A stretch of 64,000 nt of DNA, taken from Immundisolibacter sp049322795 (GTDB taxonomy: Bacteria > Pseudomonadota > Gammaproteobacteria > Immundisolibacterales > Immundisolibacteraceae). Positions 62,687 through 64,000 of this stretch are shown here, piece after piece. The translations under genes and the position numbers were made by a program. Numbering within the stretch: the first letter of the stretch is position 1; the number at the start of each line of letters is the position of its first letter. The stretch is from positions 1-64,000 of the forward strand of contig JBMOQH010000005.1 in NCBI GenBank assembly GCA_049322795.1. Reading direction: 5' to 3'. The notes below the pieces were generated by a model, which saw only the letters and a program-made list of their open reading frames with translations, searched no databases and was not told the origin of the DNA.

Positions 62687-64000
62687 ATGCCTCGACACGA
62701 TCGCGCCACGCGCATCCTCATCGGCACCGTCGGCGGCCAGGGCGGCGGCGTGCTGAGCGACTGGCTGGTCAAGGGCCTTCTGAACGCCGGCTGGCAGGCG
62801 CAGAGCATCGGCCTGCTCGGCCTGTCGCAGCGGGCGGGTTCCGTCATCTATTACTGCGAGGCCCGGCCGTTCGGCGACAAGCCGCCCATCCTGTCGGCCT
62901 ATGCGGCCCCCGGCGACGTCGACCTGCTGCTGGCGCAGGAATTCCTGGAACTCGGCCGCCTGCTGCAGGGTGGCTTCGCGCATCAGGACTGCACCGTCAT
63001 CGCCAACACCTACCGCTACTACGGCACGCTCGAGAAGACGCCGGCCGAGGGCGGCATCTATCCGTCCGGCGTCATCCGCAAGGCGGCCGAAACGCTGTCG
63101 AGTGACAGTTACCTTTTTCACGCCCAGGAACTGGTGGCCCAGGCCGGGCTGTCGCTGCTGTCCAGCAACGCCATCCTGCTGGGCGCGGTGGTGGCGAGCA
63201 AGGTGTTCGACCTGCCGGCCGAGCCGTTTCGCCGCGCCATCGAGGAAGCCGAGGTCAACGTCGGCGACAACCTCAAGGCCTTCGATCTCGGTTACTCGAT
63301 GATGCGTGACGGCACGCTGCCGCGCGCGCTGTTCAAGGAAAGCGAGGTGCTGGACTGGCAGCAGCTCGCCGAGCAGCGGGAAGCCGCCCTGCCCTCGCGC
63401 CGTCGCGCCGAATACCGGCAGCTGCTCGACCAGGGCCGCAGCGCGGCGCCGGCGCTGTCGCGCGTTTTCGCCGAGGCCTGCTACCGCCTGCTGGACTTCC
63501 AGAACGGCGCCTACGTGCGTGAGTATCTGGCGCGCGTGCAGGAGATTCAGACCGCCGAGAAGAATCAATCTGGCCAAGATTCAAGCGTAGTGACAGCCGG
63601 TTACGCGCAACATCTTGCCAACTGGATGAGCTACGAGGACGCCTCGCGCGTGGCCCAGCTCAAGCTGCGGCCCGAACGCTTCACCCGCCTGCGCAAGGAT
63701 CACAACGTGCGCGGCGAGGATCCGTTCTGGGTGGACGATTTCCTGGCGCCGGATCCGCCGCAGATCTATGGCATGCTGCCGGTCGGTCTGGGCCGCTGGG
63801 TGCGCGAGCGCGGCCGGCGCTGGCGGGAGGATTTCGACCACATCGCCATGCCCATGCGCGTGCGCAGCAACCGGCCGTGGGGCTACCTCACGCTGTCGGT
63901 GGTCAGTGCCATGCGGCATCTGCGCCGGCGCTCGCTGCGCCACCACGAGGAGCTCGCGCTGCTCAAGCGCTGGCACGACGCGGTGCTGAACTGGCTCGCG
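62687..64000 (+). CDS. iorB: indolepyruvate oxidoreductase, beta subunit-like (IorB), 3' end outside window
   Basis: An open frame of 438 codons runs to the window edge without a stop. Residues 1-200 match the gamma-type domain of 2-oxoacid:acceptor oxidoreductases (ILIGTVGGQGGGVLSDWLVKGLL, LLGLSQRAGSVIYYCEARPFG, LLSSNAILLGAVV). The C-terminal half (NLANWMSYEDASRVAQLKLRPERF-like region) is the extension seen in bacterial IorB proteins (DUF6537). It completes the enzyme with iorA. Confidence 0.87.
   Translation, partial: MPRHDRATRILIGTVGGQGGGVLSDWLVKGLLNAGWQAQSIGLLGLSQRAGSVIYYCEARPFGDKPPILSAYAAPGDVDLLLAQEFLELGRLLQGGFAHQDCTVIANTYRYYGTLEKTPAEGGIYPSGVIRKAAETLSSDSYLFHAQELVAQAGLSLLSSNAILLGAVVASKVFDLPAEPFRRAIEEAEVNVGDNLKAFDLGYSMMRDGTLPRALFKESEVLDWQQLAEQREAALPSRRRAEYRQLLDQGRSAAPALSRVFAEACYRLLDFQNGAYVREYLARVQEIQTAEKNQSGQDSSVVTAGYAQHLANWMSYEDASRVAQLKLRPERFTRLRKDHNVRGEDPFWVDDFLAPDPPQIYGMLPVGLGRWVRERGRRWREDFDHIAMPMRVRSNRPWGYLTLSVVSAMRHLRRRSLRHHEELALLKRWHDAVLNWLA

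Overview
The window is GC-rich, densely coded chromosomal DNA from a gammaproteobacterium. Gene orders typical of that class support this: bcp-dapA-bamC-(MBL hydrolase)-purC; ndk-rlmN-pilF-rodZ-hisS-yfgM-bamB-der; a Pro-Arg-His-Lys tRNA cluster with encoded CCA ends; an FNR with E. coli cysteine spacing; and a near-consensus XerCD dif site. The many Rieske oxygenase, flavin monooxygenase and CoA-pathway genes suggest a degrader of aromatic or other hydrocarbons. An Immundisolibacter-like or ectothiorhodospiral relative is possible, but that is a guess.

Layout. 0-0.4 kb: tail of an IS630-type transposase and a five-hairpin repeat. 0.4-11.4 kb: catabolic region with a Rieske oxygenase alpha/beta pair, an SDR-mtfA-marC run, an FNR regulator, a luciferase-like monooxygenase, and a four-gene operon (iron-containing redox enzyme, Rieske oxygenase, aldehyde dehydrogenase, zinc alcohol dehydrogenase). 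11.4-38.2 kb: mostly housekeeping (dsbA, cytochrome c4, engB, bcp, dapA, bamC, purC, purL, moeA, mtnA, tRNAs, ndk to der), with a glycosyltransferase-methyltransferase fusion, two glutathione transferases, a WYL regulator and a second copy of the five-hairpin repeat at 21.2 kb. 38.2-43.7 kb: type IV pilus minor pilin cluster ending in a very large PilV-like protein with polyproline linkers. 43.7-48.3 kb: repeat island with three classes of REP/REPIN-like sequence, a fossil of a REP-associated tyrosine transposase, a beta-propeller protein and two toxin-antitoxin pairs. 48.3-51.7 kb: hydrolase, idi, small thioredoxin-fold protein, DapA-like aldolase, BI-1 membrane protein. 51.75-54.1 kb: tRNA-Ser followed by a Phd antitoxin remnant and a GmrSD-like (DUF262/DUF1524) defence gene. 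54.2-58.1 kb: katG with an OxyR-type site, and an RhlB-like helicase. 58.24 kb: the dif site, so this is the replication terminus. 58.4-64 kb: an apparent operon of two enoyl-CoA hydratases, a MaoC-type hydratase and both subunits of an indolepyruvate:ferredoxin oxidoreductase-like enzyme, the last running off the window.

The strongest non-gene signals are the dif site; FtsK-type octamers that all point towards it from both sides; the paired five-hairpin elements whose stems differ in sequence but keep their pairing; and the RAYT fossil inside the REP island. The catabolic blocks lack an obvious ferredoxin or ferredoxin reductase, so the Rieske oxygenases must obtain electrons from proteins encoded elsewhere.
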